Shown: positions 44,656-54,366, counted from the stretch's first letter. The stretch is DNA of 64,000 nt from Streptomyces phaeolivaceus (GCF_009184865.1 NZ_CP045096.1:4092001-4156000), one strand, 5' to 3'. The notes: generated by a model not told the origin, from the sequence alone. A program made the numbers and translations.

Positions 44656-46665
44656 CTAGGGCCGGCGCCGCTGCTGGATCAGTGCCGAGGCCGGGGCCAG
44701 GGAGCGGGCGTCGTCGGTCGGTTCCTGGTGGACGGGCATGTCGTCACGGATCAGGTGCTCGGGGATGAAGACGGCCGCGGCGACGCCCCCGTCGGTCGAG
44801 TGGCGCAGCTCGACGCGCAGACCCTGGCGGTCGGCGAGGCGGTTGACCACGACCAGGCCGATCTGCTTGGCGTCGAGCAGGTCGACCCGCTCCGACTGGA
44901 TCTTGCGGTTGGCGTCGGCCATCGCCTCGTCGTTCATGCCGAAGCCGCTGTCATCGATCTCGATGAGGACGCCGTCGCGCAGCCGGGCGGCGCGCAACTG
45001 CACCTTGGTGGAGGGCGGGGAGAACGCGGCGGCGTTCTCGACGAGTTCGGCCAGCAGATGGATGACGTCGGCGACGGAACCGCCGTTCAGCGACACCTTC
45101 GGCGAGGCCCAGATCTGCACCCGGGTCGCGTCCTCGATCTCGGCGACGGCGGCCCGCAGCACGTCCGACAGCGCGATCGGGTCCCGCCAGCCACGGCCGG
45201 GGGCGATCCCGGAGAGGATCAGCAGCGACTCGGAGTGGCGCCGCATCCGGGTGGCCAGATAGTCGACGCGGTAGAGGTCGTACAGCTCGGTGTGGTTGTA
45301 CTGTTCCCGCTGCCGCTGCTCCATCACGCTGAGCAGATCGAGCTGCCGGTGCAGCAGCACCTGACTGCGGCGGGCGAGGCTGACGTACACCCCGGAGATC
45401 CCGCTGAGGAGTTCGGCGCGCTCGGAGGCCGCCTTCAGCGCGGCCCGCTGCACGGCCGTCAACGCGGTGCCCACCTGGGCGAGTTCGTCACCGGCGAGGC
45501 GCCGCATCGGGGCCTCGGCGTCGATGTCCACGCCCTGCCCGGCGTGCAGCTTGCGCATGGCCTGGGGCAGCCGGCGCCCGGCGACCTCCAGGGCGGAGTT
45601 GCGCAGATCGAGGAGTTCGACGATGAGGCCGCGCCCGACGCCCACGGAGACGAGGAGCGACAGGAGTACGCCGACCAGGCCGAGGACGACGGCGACACCG
45701 GACGCGCCGAGCGTGTCCCAGCCGAAGACGTCCGCCTTGGCCGCCGCGCCCGTGCCCGCGTCCTCCTCCGCCTCGGCCAGCCCCTTCAGCACGGCCTGCG
45801 ACGAGGCGTCCCAGTCCTTCAGCACGGCCGCCGACACCGGCCCCGCTCCCACGTCGGTCACCCCGTCCTCGACCTTGCCGAGGGTGGTGTAAATGTCGCT
45901 GTCCAGCAGCACGTTGTACGCGGGCTGGTGCTCGGCCCGGAGGTCCGCGATCGCGGGCCTCAGCAGCTCGCGCTGGGTGGCGACGGCGCCGACGAACAGC
46001 GCGTACTGCTCCTTGGTCAGCGTCCCGGACGCGGTGGCGGCGGCCAGCAGCGCCTGCTCGCGGGCCACGGCGTCCCGGACCCGGGAGAGTTCGAGGACGA
46101 CCCGCGCCTCGGAGGTCGCGTCGGTGCCCTTCTCGCTGGTCAGCGCACCGGTCACGGCGAAGGCGTGATCGATGACCGCCGAGTACTTGGTGTACGCCGT
46201 CGAGACCGCGTTCCGCGTGCCCGCCCCGGTGGTGTCCGCGCGCAGGGCGGCGAGATCGCTGAAGTCGCCTTCGAGGGTCTCCAGTCGGCCGGGCAGACCC
46301 GTGTCGATGAGGCCCGCGTCCGAACTGGACGAGTTGAGGCCCGTGCGGAGCGCGGTCACCGCCTTGTCGGTGGCCTGCTGATCGGCCCTCAGCTCGTCGA
46401 ACCCCGTGTCGCTGCGCCTGGCGGCGTACCGCATCGCGGCCGTCCGCTCGTTCTGCAGCACGGTCACGAACTCGGCGACCGGCGCCAGCAGTTCACTGTT
46501 GACATCCTTGGCCCGCTCGGTGTCGCCGATCGCGGCCACGGTCGTCACGGCGGCATAGCTCCACAACGCCATCAGCGACACGATGGGCAGCATCAGCAGC
46601 GCGACGATCTTCGCCCGCACGGACCGAGGACGCAACAGCCGGGAGCTTGCACGGAAGATTCTCAT
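44656..46665 (-). CDS. NIT-domain sensor histidine kinase-like protein
   Basis: 669 residues from ATG 46665. First membrane helix at about 20-45 (IVALLMLPIVSLMALWSYAAV), an outside helical NIT (nitrate/nitrite sensing) domain to about 300, a second helix (VAVVLGLVGVLLSLLVSVGVG), HAMP (ELLDLRNSALEVAGRRLPQAMRKL) and an ATPase domain with VIHLLAELVENAAAFSPP (N box). The dimer region reads DLYRVDYLATRMRRHSESLLILSG, as in CvnA-like Streptomyces kinases, so canonical H-E/D phospho-acceptor motifs are absent. No conservon partners (CvnB-D) follow. Confidence 0.88.
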   Translation of the reverse strand: MRIFRASSRLLRPRSVRAKIVALLMLPIVSLMALWSYAAVTTVAAIGDTERAKDVNSELLAPVAEFVTVLQNERTAAMRYAARRSDTGFDELRADQQATDKAVTALRTGLNSSSSDAGLIDTGLPGRLETLEGDFSDLAALRADTTGAGTRNAVSTAYTKYSAVIDHAFAVTGALTSEKGTDATSEARVVLELSRVRDAVAREQALLAAATASGTLTKEQYALFVGAVATQRELLRPAIADLRAEHQPAYNVLLDSDIYTTLGKVEDGVTDVGAGPVSAAVLKDWDASSQAVLKGLAEAEEDAGTGAAAKADVFGWDTLGASGVAVVLGLVGVLLSLLVSVGVGRGLIVELLDLRNSALEVAGRRLPQAMRKLHAGQGVDIDAEAPMRRLAGDELAQVGTALTAVQRAALKAASERAELLSGISGVYVSLARRSQVLLHRQLDLLSVMEQRQREQYNHTELYDLYRVDYLATRMRRHSESLLILSGIAPGRGWRDPIALSDVLRAAVAEIEDATRVQIWASPKVSLNGGSVADVIHLLAELVENAAAFSPPSTKVQLRAARLRDGVLIEIDDSGFGMNDEAMADANRKIQSERVDLLDAKQIGLVVVNRLADRQGLRVELRHSTDGGVAAAVFIPEHLIRDDMPVHQEPTDDARSLAPASALIQQRRRP

Positions 46666-46699
46666 TGGGGACCTCGCTGAGAAAGGGCGGATCGAGCGC

Positions 46700-46736
46700 C
46701 CCAAAGGGGCGCGGGGAACTGCGCGACCAGCCCCCA
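46700..46736. repeat. Palindromic intergenic repeat, right arm only
   Basis: CCAAAGGGGCGCGGGGAACT continues GCGCGACCAGCCCCC. Only the right half of the palindrome is present, with no left arm. It lies just before the kinase start, between kinase and MHYT genes, so it would be inside or at the edge of the kinase leader. Confidence 0.75.
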
Positions 46737-46775
46737 CCGGGCCCGCAGACAATCACTGAACGTCGAACGGAAGGC

Positions 46776-47555
46776 TTACGCCGTCGACAACTCGACCTCA
46801 CGCAGCAGCTCATCGGCGAAAGAGGACTCCGCCCGCTTCCCCGTCGGCGACAACGCCACATACGCCGAGGTCAGGAAGAGGAACGAGCCCAGCATCACGG
46901 CGAGCGGGAACAGGAACTCCGTCGCGGTCGCCCCCGCCAACCGCGCCGTGCTGGGCGCGAGATCGATGCTCACGGCGTACATCGCGGTGTAGTGCATGCT
47001 GCTCACCGCGAGCCCCATGACGAGTGCGGCGAGCGCGGCGAGCACTCCCCCGCGCACGACCAGCGTCAGCGTCAACGCGGCGGTGGCGGCGACGACCGCG
47101 ATCACCACGGAGGCGATGACCAGGGACGGGTCGTAGTCGATCCGGCCGTGGAGATTGAGCGCGGCCATGCCGGTGTAGTGCATCGCGGCCACGCCGAGCC
47201 CGGTGCCGAGGCCGCCGAAGGCCACCGCGCGGACCCGGGAGCGGCCGTAACCGGCGGTGAAGACACCGGCGCTGACCACGGCGATCGCCATGACCAGGCT
47301 GAGGACGGTCATCGGGACGTCGTAGCGGATCGGCGTCCCCTCCACCCCGAAGCCCATCATCGCGACGAAGTGCATGGTCCAGATGCCCGAGCCGATCGCG
47401 AACGAGGCCAGCGTCAGCCAGTTCCGCTTCGAGGCGCCGTCCGCCTCAAGTGCCCTGACGGTGCAGCGCAGTCCGAGCGCGGAGCCGACGCAGGCCATGA
47501 CGTAGGAGAGGACGGGGGTGACCCATCCGGCGCTGAAGTGGTCCATGTGTCCCAT
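46776..47555 (-). CDS. MHYT-domain membrane sensor protein
   Basis: 259 residues from ATG 47555 (GAGGGGTTCC upstream); ATG 47546 is an alternative. Three MHYT-type motifs: WTMHFVAM, AAMHYTGM and SSMHYTAM, at three membrane helices; about seven helices in all. MHYT domains are thought to bind a metal such as copper and sense oxygen, CO or NO. The C-terminal tail is short, so no output domain is attached; the neighbouring kinase 110 bases downstream is the likely partner. Confidence 0.9.
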   Translation of the reverse strand: MGHMDHFSAGWVTPVLSYVMACVGSALGLRCTVRALEADGASKRNWLTLASFAIGSGIWTMHFVAMMGFGVEGTPIRYDVPMTVLSLVMAIAVVSAGVFTAGYGRSRVRAVAFGGLGTGLGVAAMHYTGMAALNLHGRIDYDPSLVIASVVIAVVAATAALTLTLVVRGGVLAALAALVMGLAVSSMHYTAMYAVSIDLAPSTARLAGATATEFLFPLAVMLGSFLFLTSAYVALSPTGKRAESSFADELLREVELSTA

Positions 47556-47697
47556 GAGGAACCCCTCTCGCCCGCCGCGGGGACGACACCACGCGCACGG
47601 GAAGTACCGCCGGTAACGAGGCACCGGGGATCGAGATCATGCCACCCGAAAACGACGGGCAGATCACCCTAAAGGGGCCCAGAGGGGATTTTGCCGA

Positions 47698-47726
47698 ACA
47701 TTAAAATACTGTGGCGTGGATTACAA
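47698..47726 (-). promoter_or_regulatory. Promoter of MHYT gene
   Basis: On the reverse strand TTGTAA (47726-47721) and TAATGT (47703-47698) are spaced by 17 bases, close to the vegetative sigma consensus and in an AT-rich patch. The MHYT start at 47555 is about 140 bases downstream, so a leader is expected. Computed by eye only. Confidence 0.55.
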
Positions 47727-47786
47727 ACTGAGGGGTACGTCAGACCATTGCCTGACCTGCACATTTCCTCCACCGGTCCGCCTCGG

Positions 47787-49208
47787 TCAGGCACTTGACC
47801 GTTCACCACGACCAATGAGTTCCACCAGCGCCCACCCGGCCAGGGTCATCGCCACCGCCACCGGAGCGGTCACCTGGACGGCGATCAGCAGGGCCGAACG
47901 CCCTTCGAAGAGTCCACCGAACCCGACCATGGACAGCCCGAGCACACCGAAGAGGCACAGGGTCGCCCCAAGTGCGGCTGCGGGCCCGGAAAACGCGCCC
48001 GACCTGCGCGAACTCCCCGCCCGCGTACGGGCCGACCGCCCGCCGGGCCGTGCGGCGGACCGCGCCGCGGGCCGTTCGAAGCTCCGGAACACGGCGACGA
48101 GCCCGGCCGTCAGCACGGCCGCGGCCCCTATCCGCAGCGGCAGTTGGAGCCACCAGTCGCCCGACGCGGGCGCGGGCAGGTCGACTTCGAGGGCGAGCAG
48201 CACACCGTAGACGCCGAGCATGGCCGAAAGGTGCCACAGGAACGCGGTCATCGAGACTCCGTTGGCCGCCACGACCGTCCGCCACACCTTCGGCCGCTCC
48301 AGCCATCGCGCGACCGGCCCCCGCAGCCACTCCACCGCGCCGACCAGCCACAGCCCGTGGCACAGCAGCGCGAAGGTCGGCGGCGCCATGTTCGACACCT
48401 TCTCGCCCGGCATCCCGACCATCGACAGCGGATACGGCCCGTACGCCACCAGCAGCGCGGCCCCCGCGAGCCCGGCCCCGGCGAGGAGGTACGGCCGGGT
48501 CAGCCGCCCGTCGGCGCGCAGGAACCCGAGTTGATGGATCGCGAGCCATACGAAGGCGAAGTCGAGGAACTCGACGAACGGCACGTCGAGCGCGAAGCGC
48601 AGCACGTCCACGAGCGCGGCGGCGGCCACGAGCCCCCCGAACGCGCCCCACCCGTATCGCTCGTGCAGCTTCAGCAGCGGCGGGGTGAAGGCGACCATCG
48701 CCAGGTAGACGCCGATGAACCAGAGCGGTTGGGCGACGAGTCGCAGCGCCACGTCGAGCAGTCCGCCGCCCCGGCCCGTGAGATGGAGGAGGACGGCGGC
48801 GGCGCCCCACACCCCTATGAACACCATGGTCGGCCGGAGCAGCCGCTGGAGGCGGACGCGCAGGAAGGCGGGGTAGACCGAACCCCCGTCCGGGGACTTG
48901 CGGCTGAGCGAGCGGTAGGCGAGGGCGTGCGAGAAGCCGCCGACGAAGAAGAACACCGGCATGATCTGCAGGGCCCAGGTGAGGATCTGGAGCCGCGGCT
49001 CGACGGCGAGGAGGTTCCCCACCTCGACCCCGCCACCACTGGCGCCGTCGCCGCCGGTGGTCACGGCCGCCATCAGCCAGTGCCCGAGCACGACCGTGCC
49101 GAGAGAGGCGACGCGGAGGAGGTCGACATACCGGTCACGGGTGGACGGGGTGGCGGCGGCGAGTTCGCGCGCGCCGACACCGGTCCTCGCGCTGGCTGTT
49201 GCGGTCAT
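47787..49208 (-). CDS. Membrane acyltransferase family 3 protein
   Basis: 473 residues, ATG 49208. Acyltransferase_3 signature near the start (RDRYVDLLRVASLGTVVLGHWLMA, with the catalytic-type H in VLGHW) and about ten hydrophobic segments. A basic, Arg/Ala-rich stretch (about 400-430, SFERPAARSAARPGGRSARTRAGSSRR) lies between the last two helices. Members O-acylate sugars, peptidoglycan or antibiotics; the acceptor is unknown. No other sugar gene adjoins it. Confidence 0.85.
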   Translation of the reverse strand: MTATASARTGVGARELAAATPSTRDRYVDLLRVASLGTVVLGHWLMAAVTTGGDGASGGGVEVGNLLAVEPRLQILTWALQIMPVFFFVGGFSHALAYRSLSRKSPDGGSVYPAFLRVRLQRLLRPTMVFIGVWGAAAVLLHLTGRGGGLLDVALRLVAQPLWFIGVYLAMVAFTPPLLKLHERYGWGAFGGLVAAAALVDVLRFALDVPFVEFLDFAFVWLAIHQLGFLRADGRLTRPYLLAGAGLAGAALLVAYGPYPLSMVGMPGEKVSNMAPPTFALLCHGLWLVGAVEWLRGPVARWLERPKVWRTVVAANGVSMTAFLWHLSAMLGVYGVLLALEVDLPAPASGDWWLQLPLRIGAAAVLTAGLVAVFRSFERPAARSAARPGGRSARTRAGSSRRSGAFSGPAAALGATLCLFGVLGLSMVGFGGLFEGRSALLIAVQVTAPVAVAMTLAGWALVELIGRGERSSA

Positions 49209-49275
49209 GGGAGTACGGTCGCGCGGGCGCCGGGGCGGGCGGCAGCGCTCCCGTACTCAGCTCATGTCTGAGTAC

Positions 49276-50190
49276 CTACGGTCGGACCGCCGGAAGCACG
49301 GTCGCCCCCGGCGCGGGCGAGGCGGCCACCCGCGCGGCCTCGCAGGTGCCGGACGCGAGGAGGCGCTCGGCGACGGTACGGGCCGAGTCGGCGTCCCGGG
49401 TGAGGAAGGCCGTGGTCGGGCCCGAGCCGGAGACGAGCGCGGCGAGCGCGCCGGCGGCACGGCCCACGGCGAGCGTGTCGGCCAGCCTCGGGAACAGGGA
49501 AAGGGCGGCGGGCTGAAGGCCGTTGGAGCCAGGCAGGAAGGCCGCGAGCGCGTCGACGTCACCCTTGGCGAGCGCGTCCAGCAACACCTGGGAGGCGACG
49601 GGTTCGGGGACGACGTCGTGCGCGTGCAGCCGGTCGAACTCGCGGTAGACGGCAGGGGTGGAGAGCCCGCCGTCGGCGACGGCGAACACCCAGTGGAAGG
49701 TCCCGCCGACGTCGAGGGGCTGGAGCCGCTCGCCGCGCCCGGTCCCGAGAGCGGCCCCGCCCACCAGGCCGAACGGCACATCGCTGCCCAACTCGGCGCA
49801 GATGTCGAGGAGTTCGGCGCGCGAGGCGTTCGTCCCCCACAGCGTGTCGCAGGCCAGGAGCGCACCGGCCGCGTCCGCGCTGCCGCCGGCCATACCGCCC
49901 GCGACGGGGATGTCCTTGGCGATGTGGAGGTGGACGGCCGCCTCGACGCCATGGCGTGCGGCCAGCGCGAGCGCGGCGCGGGCGGCGAGGTTCGTGGCGT
50001 CCAGCGGGACCTGGTCGGCGCCGGGGCCCTCGCAGGTGACGGTCAGTTCGTCGGCGGGGGTGGCGGTGACCTCGTCGTACAGCCCGACGGCGAGGAAGAC
50101 GTTGGCCAGGTCGTGGAAGCCGTCGGGCCGGGCACCGCCGACCGCGAGCTGGACGTTGACCTTGGCGGGGACGCGAACGGTGACGCTCAC
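49276..50190 (-). CDS. ispE: 4-diphosphocytidyl-2-C-methyl-D-erythritol kinase
   Basis: 304 residues from GTG 50190; overlaps the rsmA stop as GTGA. GHMP kinase of the MEP pathway: [24 protein letters not shown] site [15 protein letters not shown], and [11 protein letters not shown]. It phosphorylates CDP-ME in isoprenoid synthesis. The rsmA-ispE overlap is a conserved actinomycete arrangement. Normal length. Confidence 0.95.
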   Translation of the reverse strand: MSVTVRVPAKVNVQLAVGGARPDGFHDLANVFLAVGLYDEVTATPADELTVTCEGPGADQVPLDATNLAARAALALAARHGVEAAVHLHIAKDIPVAGGMAGGSADAAGALLACDTLWGTNASRAELLDICAELGSDVPFGLVGGAALGTGRGERLQPLDVGGTFHWVFAVADGGLSTPAVYREFDRLHAHDVVPEPVASQVLLDALAKGDVDALAAFLPGSNGLQPAALSLFPRLADTLAVGRAAGALAALVSGSGPTTAFLTRDADSARTVAERLLASGTCEAARVAASPAPGATVLPAVRP

Positions 50191-51122
50191 GGCTGACGGG
50201 ACTCCTCGTGGTCGGTGCTGCTGTCGGTGCTGCTGTCGGTCCCGGTGTCGGCGGCGGGGTCGGTGACGCGGTTCTCGGCGATGGCGGCGAACTCCTCGAC
50301 CGTCAGGGACTCGCCGCGGGCCTGCGGGGAGACCCCGGCGGCGACGAGCGCGGCCTCGGCGGCGGCGGCCGAACCGGCCCACCCGGCGAGCGCGGCGCGC
50401 AGCGTCTTGCGGCGCTGGGCGAAGGCCGCGTCGACGACCGCGAACACCTCCCGCCGGTCGGCGGTGGTCTTGAGCGGCTCGGCCCGGCGGACCAGCGAGA
50501 CAAGGCCGCTGTCGACGTTCGGCGCCGGCCAGAAGACGTTCCGCCCGATCGCGCCGGCCCGCTTGACCCGCGCGTACCAGTTCGCCTTCACCGACGGCAC
50601 CCCGTACACCTTCGAGCCCGGCCCGGCGGCGAGCCGGTCGGCGACCTCCGCCTGGACCATCACGAGGGTGCGCTCGATGGAGGGGAAGGTCTCCAGCATG
50701 TGCAGCAGGACGGGGACGGCGACGTTGTACGGGAGGTTCGCGACGAGCGCCGTGGGCGGAGGGCCGGGAAGCTCGGTCACCTGCATCGCGTCCGAGTGCA
50801 CGAGGGCGAAACGGGCGGCGCGGGCGGGCATCCGGGCGGTGATCGTCGCGGGCAGCGCGGCGGCGAGGACGTCGTCGATCTCGACGGCGGTGACCCGGTC
50901 CGCGACCTCCAGCAGGGCCAGGGTGAGCGAGCCGAGACCCGGGCCCACCTCGACGACCGTGTCCTCCGGGCGCACGTCGGCGGTCCGCACGATCCGGCGG
51001 ACCGTGTTCGCGTCGATCACGAAGTTCTGGCCACGCTGCTTGGTGGGGCGCACGCCGAGCGCTGCCGCGAGTTCGCGGACGTCGGCGGGGCCCAGGAGGG
51101 CGTCGGGGGAGGGGCTGGTCAC
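50187..51122 (-). CDS. rsmA: 16S rRNA dimethyladenosine transferase
   Basis: 311 residues from GTG 51122 (the open frame extends upstream into a repeat). Rossmann methyltransferase with [23 protein letters not shown] motif [15 protein letters not shown], catalytic NLPYNVAVP and the C-terminal [12 protein letters not shown]. Dimethylates A1518/A1519 of 16S rRNA (KsgA). The C-terminal tail is Asp/Ser/Thr-rich ([14 protein letters not shown]). Its ispE overlap is noted there. Confidence 0.95.
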   Translation of the reverse strand: MTSPSPDALLGPADVRELAAALGVRPTKQRGQNFVIDANTVRRIVRTADVRPEDTVVEVGPGLGSLTLALLEVADRVTAVEIDDVLAAALPATITARMPARAARFALVHSDAMQVTELPGPPPTALVANLPYNVAVPVLLHMLETFPSIERTLVMVQAEVADRLAAGPGSKVYGVPSVKANWYARVKRAGAIGRNVFWPAPNVDSGLVSLVRRAEPLKTTADRREVFAVVDAAFAQRRKTLRAALAGWAGSAAAAEAALVAAGVSPQARGESLTVEEFAAIAENRVTDPAADTGTDSSTDSSTDHEESRQP

Positions 51123-51194
51123 GGCACAAGGGTACGGGTTGGGGCCGGGGCGCCTGACAGCTCGGGGGTGCGGGTGCGTGGGCGAGCGCGGCCC

Positions 51195-51360
51195 GGTGGG
51201 GCTTCTCGCGCAGTTCCCCGCGCCCCTGAAAAGCAGGGGCTGCGCCCCCTGCTTTTCAGGCCCGCGGGGCCGTGGTCTTTCAGGCCCGCAGGGCCGTGGT
51301 CTTTCAGGGGCGCGGGGCCATGGTCTTTCAGGGGCGCGGGGAACTGCGCGAGAAGCCCCA
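51195..51360. repeat. Palindromic intergenic repeat, expanded copy
   Basis: Outer arms GGTGGGGCTTCTCGCGCAGTT... and ...AACTGCGCGAGAAGCCCCA enclose three further units of the form CGTGGTCTTTCAGG(CCCGCAGGG or GGCGCGGGG). The inner units are direct repeats of about 30 bases (51261-51345). The (CCGCAA/CACCCG)n stretch follows at 51361-51405. It sits upstream of rsmA and downstream of the rpf gene (both reverse strand), in a 294-bp interval without genes. Confidence 0.85.
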
Positions 51361-51416
51361 CGCACCCGCAGCCGCCAACGCAGCCGCCAACGCACCCGCA
51401 CCCCACTAGGCGCCCC

Positions 51417-52724
51417 TCACCCCCGCAACCTGGCCCCGCAATGCGGCCAAGGACTCGCCCCCCGCTGCACATACAGCTTCTTCGCCCGCAGCGTCTGCTC
51501 ACCCGCGGACGCGTCCTGGGGCCGCCCACTACCCCCCAGGCTCTGCCAGGTCCGCGTATCGAACTGGTACAGCCCGCCGTACGTCCCGGAGGGATCGACC
51601 GCGTTGGGACGGCCCCCCGACTCGCACGCCGCCAACCCCGACCAGTTCAACCCCTCCGCCCCGGCCACCGACGTCGGAATCGCCTTCGTCCCCACCTTCA
51701 CCACCTGGTCCCGAGGCTCACGCACGATCTCGGTCCGCAGCAACCGGGGCCGCTGCTTGACCCCGTTGACCGTCCGCAGCGCGTAGGTGACCCGCCGCGT
51801 CCCCACGGCCCCGGCCCGCTCGACGACCTCCGTGCCCCGGAAGAGGGAGGGATCGTCGACGCGCCGCACCCGGAACGGAATCGGCACCTCGCGCACCTCC
51901 GTCGACCCGGTCACCCGCAGCACGGTCACCGTCTGCCCGTCCCGGGGGAAGCTCGACCACTCGGCCGAGGTGGTGTCCTCCCCGCGCAGGGTGACCCCGG
52001 CCTGCTCCACGGCCTCCCCCACGGTCGCCGCGTTCGTCCGGATCGTCCGTGTCCGCCCGTCCGCCATGATCGTGACGGTGCGCTCGGTACGGACGTCCAG
52101 CGCCAGCCCCTCCCGCCCGATCCGCTGGGAGCGCGAGGTCGAGACGTACGCGCCCTCCGCACGCACCCCGAGCTGCTGAAGCGCCCCGTCCACCGTGTGC
52201 GCGGTCGTCCACACCTTGCGCCGCTGGCCGTCCAGGGTGAGGGCGACGGGCCGCCCGTAGTGCACGGCGACCTCGTCACCGCTGCTCAGCGCGGTGCCGG
52301 GGGCGGGCGCGATCACATCGTGGGCGCCGAAGGCGACCCCCTCGTCGGCGAGCAGTTCGGAGACGTCGTCGGCGAAGGTGTGCAGCGTGCGCGGGCGCCC
52401 GTCGACGGTCAGCTCGATCGCCTTGTCCTTCGCCACGAACGCGGAGGTCCCACCCGCGAGGAACGCCACCACCAGCGCCTGCGGCACCAGCCGCCGCAGC
52501 GAACCGGACCGGTCTGCGGCCCGTCTGCGCCGTACGGCCCGCCGGGAGGAGGCCCGGCCTCCGCCGGGAGGCCCTTCCGGCCGGAGATCCTCATAGGCCG
52601 GCCGGTAGGTGTCCGCGTACACCCCGTAGGGCGGCGTCTCGGCCTCGTACGACGACGACCGCACGTCCGACCGCACGTCCGACCGCACGTTCGGCTGCAC
52701 ATTCGACGGCTGCGCATTGCTCAC
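51417..52724 (-). CDS. Resuscitation-promoting factor, RpfB type
   Basis: 435 residues, ATG 52724. A cytoplasmic basic N-terminus (RASSRRAVRRRRAADRSG), one membrane anchor (QALVVAFLAGGTSAFVA, about 83-100), three DUF348 repeats (AIELTVDGRPRTLHTFADDV, VALTLDGQRRKVWTTAHTV, VTIMADGRTRTIRTNAATV), a G5 domain and a C-terminal RPF muralytic domain (LNWSGLAACESGGRPNAV, QFDTRTWQSLGG) with the catalytic Glu in ACESGG. It cleaves peptidoglycan at germination. In S. coelicolor the homologue at this locus is one of five Rpfs. Confidence 0.93.
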   Translation of the reverse strand: MSNAQPSNVQPNVRSDVRSDVRSSSYEAETPPYGVYADTYRPAYEDLRPEGPPGGGRASSRRAVRRRRAADRSGSLRRLVPQALVVAFLAGGTSAFVAKDKAIELTVDGRPRTLHTFADDVSELLADEGVAFGAHDVIAPAPGTALSSGDEVAVHYGRPVALTLDGQRRKVWTTAHTVDGALQQLGVRAEGAYVSTSRSQRIGREGLALDVRTERTVTIMADGRTRTIRTNAATVGEAVEQAGVTLRGEDTTSAEWSSFPRDGQTVTVLRVTGSTEVREVPIPFRVRRVDDPSLFRGTEVVERAGAVGTRRVTYALRTVNGVKQRPRLLRTEIVREPRDQVVKVGTKAIPTSVAGAEGLNWSGLAACESGGRPNAVDPSGTYGGLYQFDTRTWQSLGGSGRPQDASAGEQTLRAKKLYVQRGASPWPHCGARLRG

Positions 52725-52879
52725 GACGACACGCTCCAGAGGGGATCCGGGTCCGGGTCGGGCGACGTGAACCTAGCGGACTCCGGTCACCCTCCAAAGC
52801 AACGCGGTCACGCAGTGTCGCGACACGGGCCGCTGATCATCTTTTTGGGTCCCCCGGACGGCCGATACGACGTGACCCC

Positions 52880-53815
52880 TCAGTAATCGAACGCCCTCGC
52901 CGTGTTCGCCGCGATCGCCGTCGCCAGCGCGTCCTCGCCGATGCCCCGGACCGCCGCCATCGCCCGAACCGTGACCGGAATGAGATACGGCGCGTTGGGC
53001 CGTCCGCGGTACGGCGCGGGTGTCAGGAACGGCGCGTCGGTCTCGACGAGGACGAGTTCGAGGGGCGCGACGGCGAGGGCGTCGCGCAGCGGCTGCGCGT
53101 TCTTGAAGGTCATGTTCCCGGCGAACGACATGAAGTAGCCGTGCGCGGCGCAGACGGCGGCCATGTCGGCGTCGCCGGAGTAGCAGTGGAAGAGGGTCCG
53201 CTCGGGCGCGCCCTCCTCCTTCAGGATCCGCAACACGTCGTCGTGGGCGTCGCGGTCGTGGATGACCAGCGCCTTGCCGTGCCGTTTGGCGATCTCGATG
53301 TGCGCGCGGAAGGAGCGCTCCTGGGCGGTCTTGCCCTCCGGCCCGGTCCTGAAGTAGTCGAGGCCCGTCTCTCCGACCCCCTTGACCTGTGGCAACGCGG
53401 CCAGCCGGTCGATCTCGGCGAGCGCGTCGTCGAGCGCCGTGTCCCCGCCGGGTGTACGGGCGCCCTGCCGGGACCAGCCGTCGGGGTCGCCGTGGACGAT
53501 GCGGGGTGCCTCGTTCGGGTGCAGCGCGACCGTCGCGTGCACGGCCGCGTGGCGCTCGGCCGTCTCGGCGGCCCAGCGCGAGCCCTTGAGGTCGCAGCCG
53601 ACCTGGACGACCGTCGTCACCCCCACGGCGGCGGCCTTCGCGAGGCCCTCCTCGACCGTGCCGGACTGCATGTCCAGATGGGTGTGCGAATCCGCGACCG
53701 GCACCCCGAGGGGCACGGGCAGCGGGGGCGCGGCGTTCTTCTCGTTCTTGACGCTCTTGCCGGAGGCGTTGCCGGACGCGTTGCCGGAGTCCTTGCCGGA
53801 GTCGTTCGAAGGCAT
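52880..53815 (-). CDS. tatD: TatD-family metal-dependent DNase
   Basis: 311 residues, ATG 53815. TIM-barrel amidohydrolase: DSHTHLDMQSGTVEEGL metal site, VGVTTVVQVGCDL, GVGETGLDYFR, LVIHDRDAHDDVL, LFHCYSGDADMA, LVETDAPFLTP. A Ser/Gly/Lys/Asn-rich 25-residue N-terminal tail with small tandem repeats (SGKDSGNASGNASGK) is unusual. Catalysis needs divalent metal; roles include DNA repair and apoptotic-type nuclease. It is transcribed toward the rpf gene. Confidence 0.92.
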   Translation of the reverse strand: MPSNDSGKDSGNASGNASGKSVKNEKNAAPPLPVPLGVPVADSHTHLDMQSGTVEEGLAKAAAVGVTTVVQVGCDLKGSRWAAETAERHAAVHATVALHPNEAPRIVHGDPDGWSRQGARTPGGDTALDDALAEIDRLAALPQVKGVGETGLDYFRTGPEGKTAQERSFRAHIEIAKRHGKALVIHDRDAHDDVLRILKEEGAPERTLFHCYSGDADMAAVCAAHGYFMSFAGNMTFKNAQPLRDALAVAPLELVLVETDAPFLTPAPYRGRPNAPYLIPVTVRAMAAVRGIGEDALATAIAANTARAFDY

Positions 53816-53891
53816 GCCCCGATCCTACGAATCGCGCCGATCGCGCGGATCGCGGGAGCGGGGCATGCCCTCCAGGCTCACTGGGGGAGGA

Positions 53892-54317
53892 TCAGCTCGC
53901 CTTGCGGTGGAACGGGTGCAGGAGATCCGACAGGTGCCAGTGGTGGTGCTCCTTGGCCTCCGCCGTGTCGCCCGTCCCGGTCGCGTCGGCGTCGGCGTCG
54001 GCGTCCGCCACGGGGCGGGGCTTCGGCAGGTGCCGGCGGCGCTCGGCGTCCCGAATCGACGCCACCTGGCCCGCCCGCATGATCCGGACGACATGACCGT
54101 CGCAGTTCTGGCACGCCGGCCTCGACAGCGGGGACGGCACGACCTTGCCGTCGGCCACGTACATCACGAAGTCCCGGCCCTGGGCGTCGTTGTGGTGCTC
54201 GATCTCGTACGACTGCTCCCAGCCGTGCCCGCAGCGCATGCACGCGAACGCGTACGACTCGTGAACGACGGCGGTGGCGGTGTCGCGCAGCACCGCGCGC
54301 TCTGCGATCTCGGTCAT
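53892..54317 (-). CDS. Small protein with a zinc-ribbon-like Cys pair
   Basis: 141 residues from ATG 54317, preceded by GAGGAG. Two Cys pairs, CMRCGHGW and CQNCDGH, about 43 residues apart, suggest a structural zinc ribbon. The C-terminal third is Asp/Ala-rich (ADADADADATGTGDTAE) and ends with KEHHHWHLSDLLHPFHRK, which has many histidines and could bind metal. No family is recognised. A perfect 24-base inverted repeat lies 26 bases upstream. Confidence 0.8.
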   Translation of the reverse strand: MTEIAERAVLRDTATAVVHESYAFACMRCGHGWEQSYEIEHHNDAQGRDFVMYVADGKVVPSPLSRPACQNCDGHVVRIMRAGQVASIRDAERRRHLPKPRPVADADADADATGTGDTAEAKEHHHWHLSDLLHPFHRKAS

Positions 54318-54342
54318 TGCCAGCTCCTCTGGTCCGCTGGAC

Positions 54343-54366
54343 GGTGAGGACGTGGACGTCCTCACC
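54343..54366. promoter_or_regulatory. 24-bp perfect inverted repeat before zinc-ribbon gene
   Basis: GGTGAGGACG pairs exactly with CGTCCTCACC around TGGA. It lies 26 bases upstream of ATG 54317 on the gene strand. It may be an operator or a leader hairpin. Confidence 0.65.

Noticed and set aside
52725..52879. Cyclic-di-AMP (ydaO) riboswitch before the rpf gene
   Set aside because: The interval is only 155 bases and the conserved ydaO elements were not recognised.
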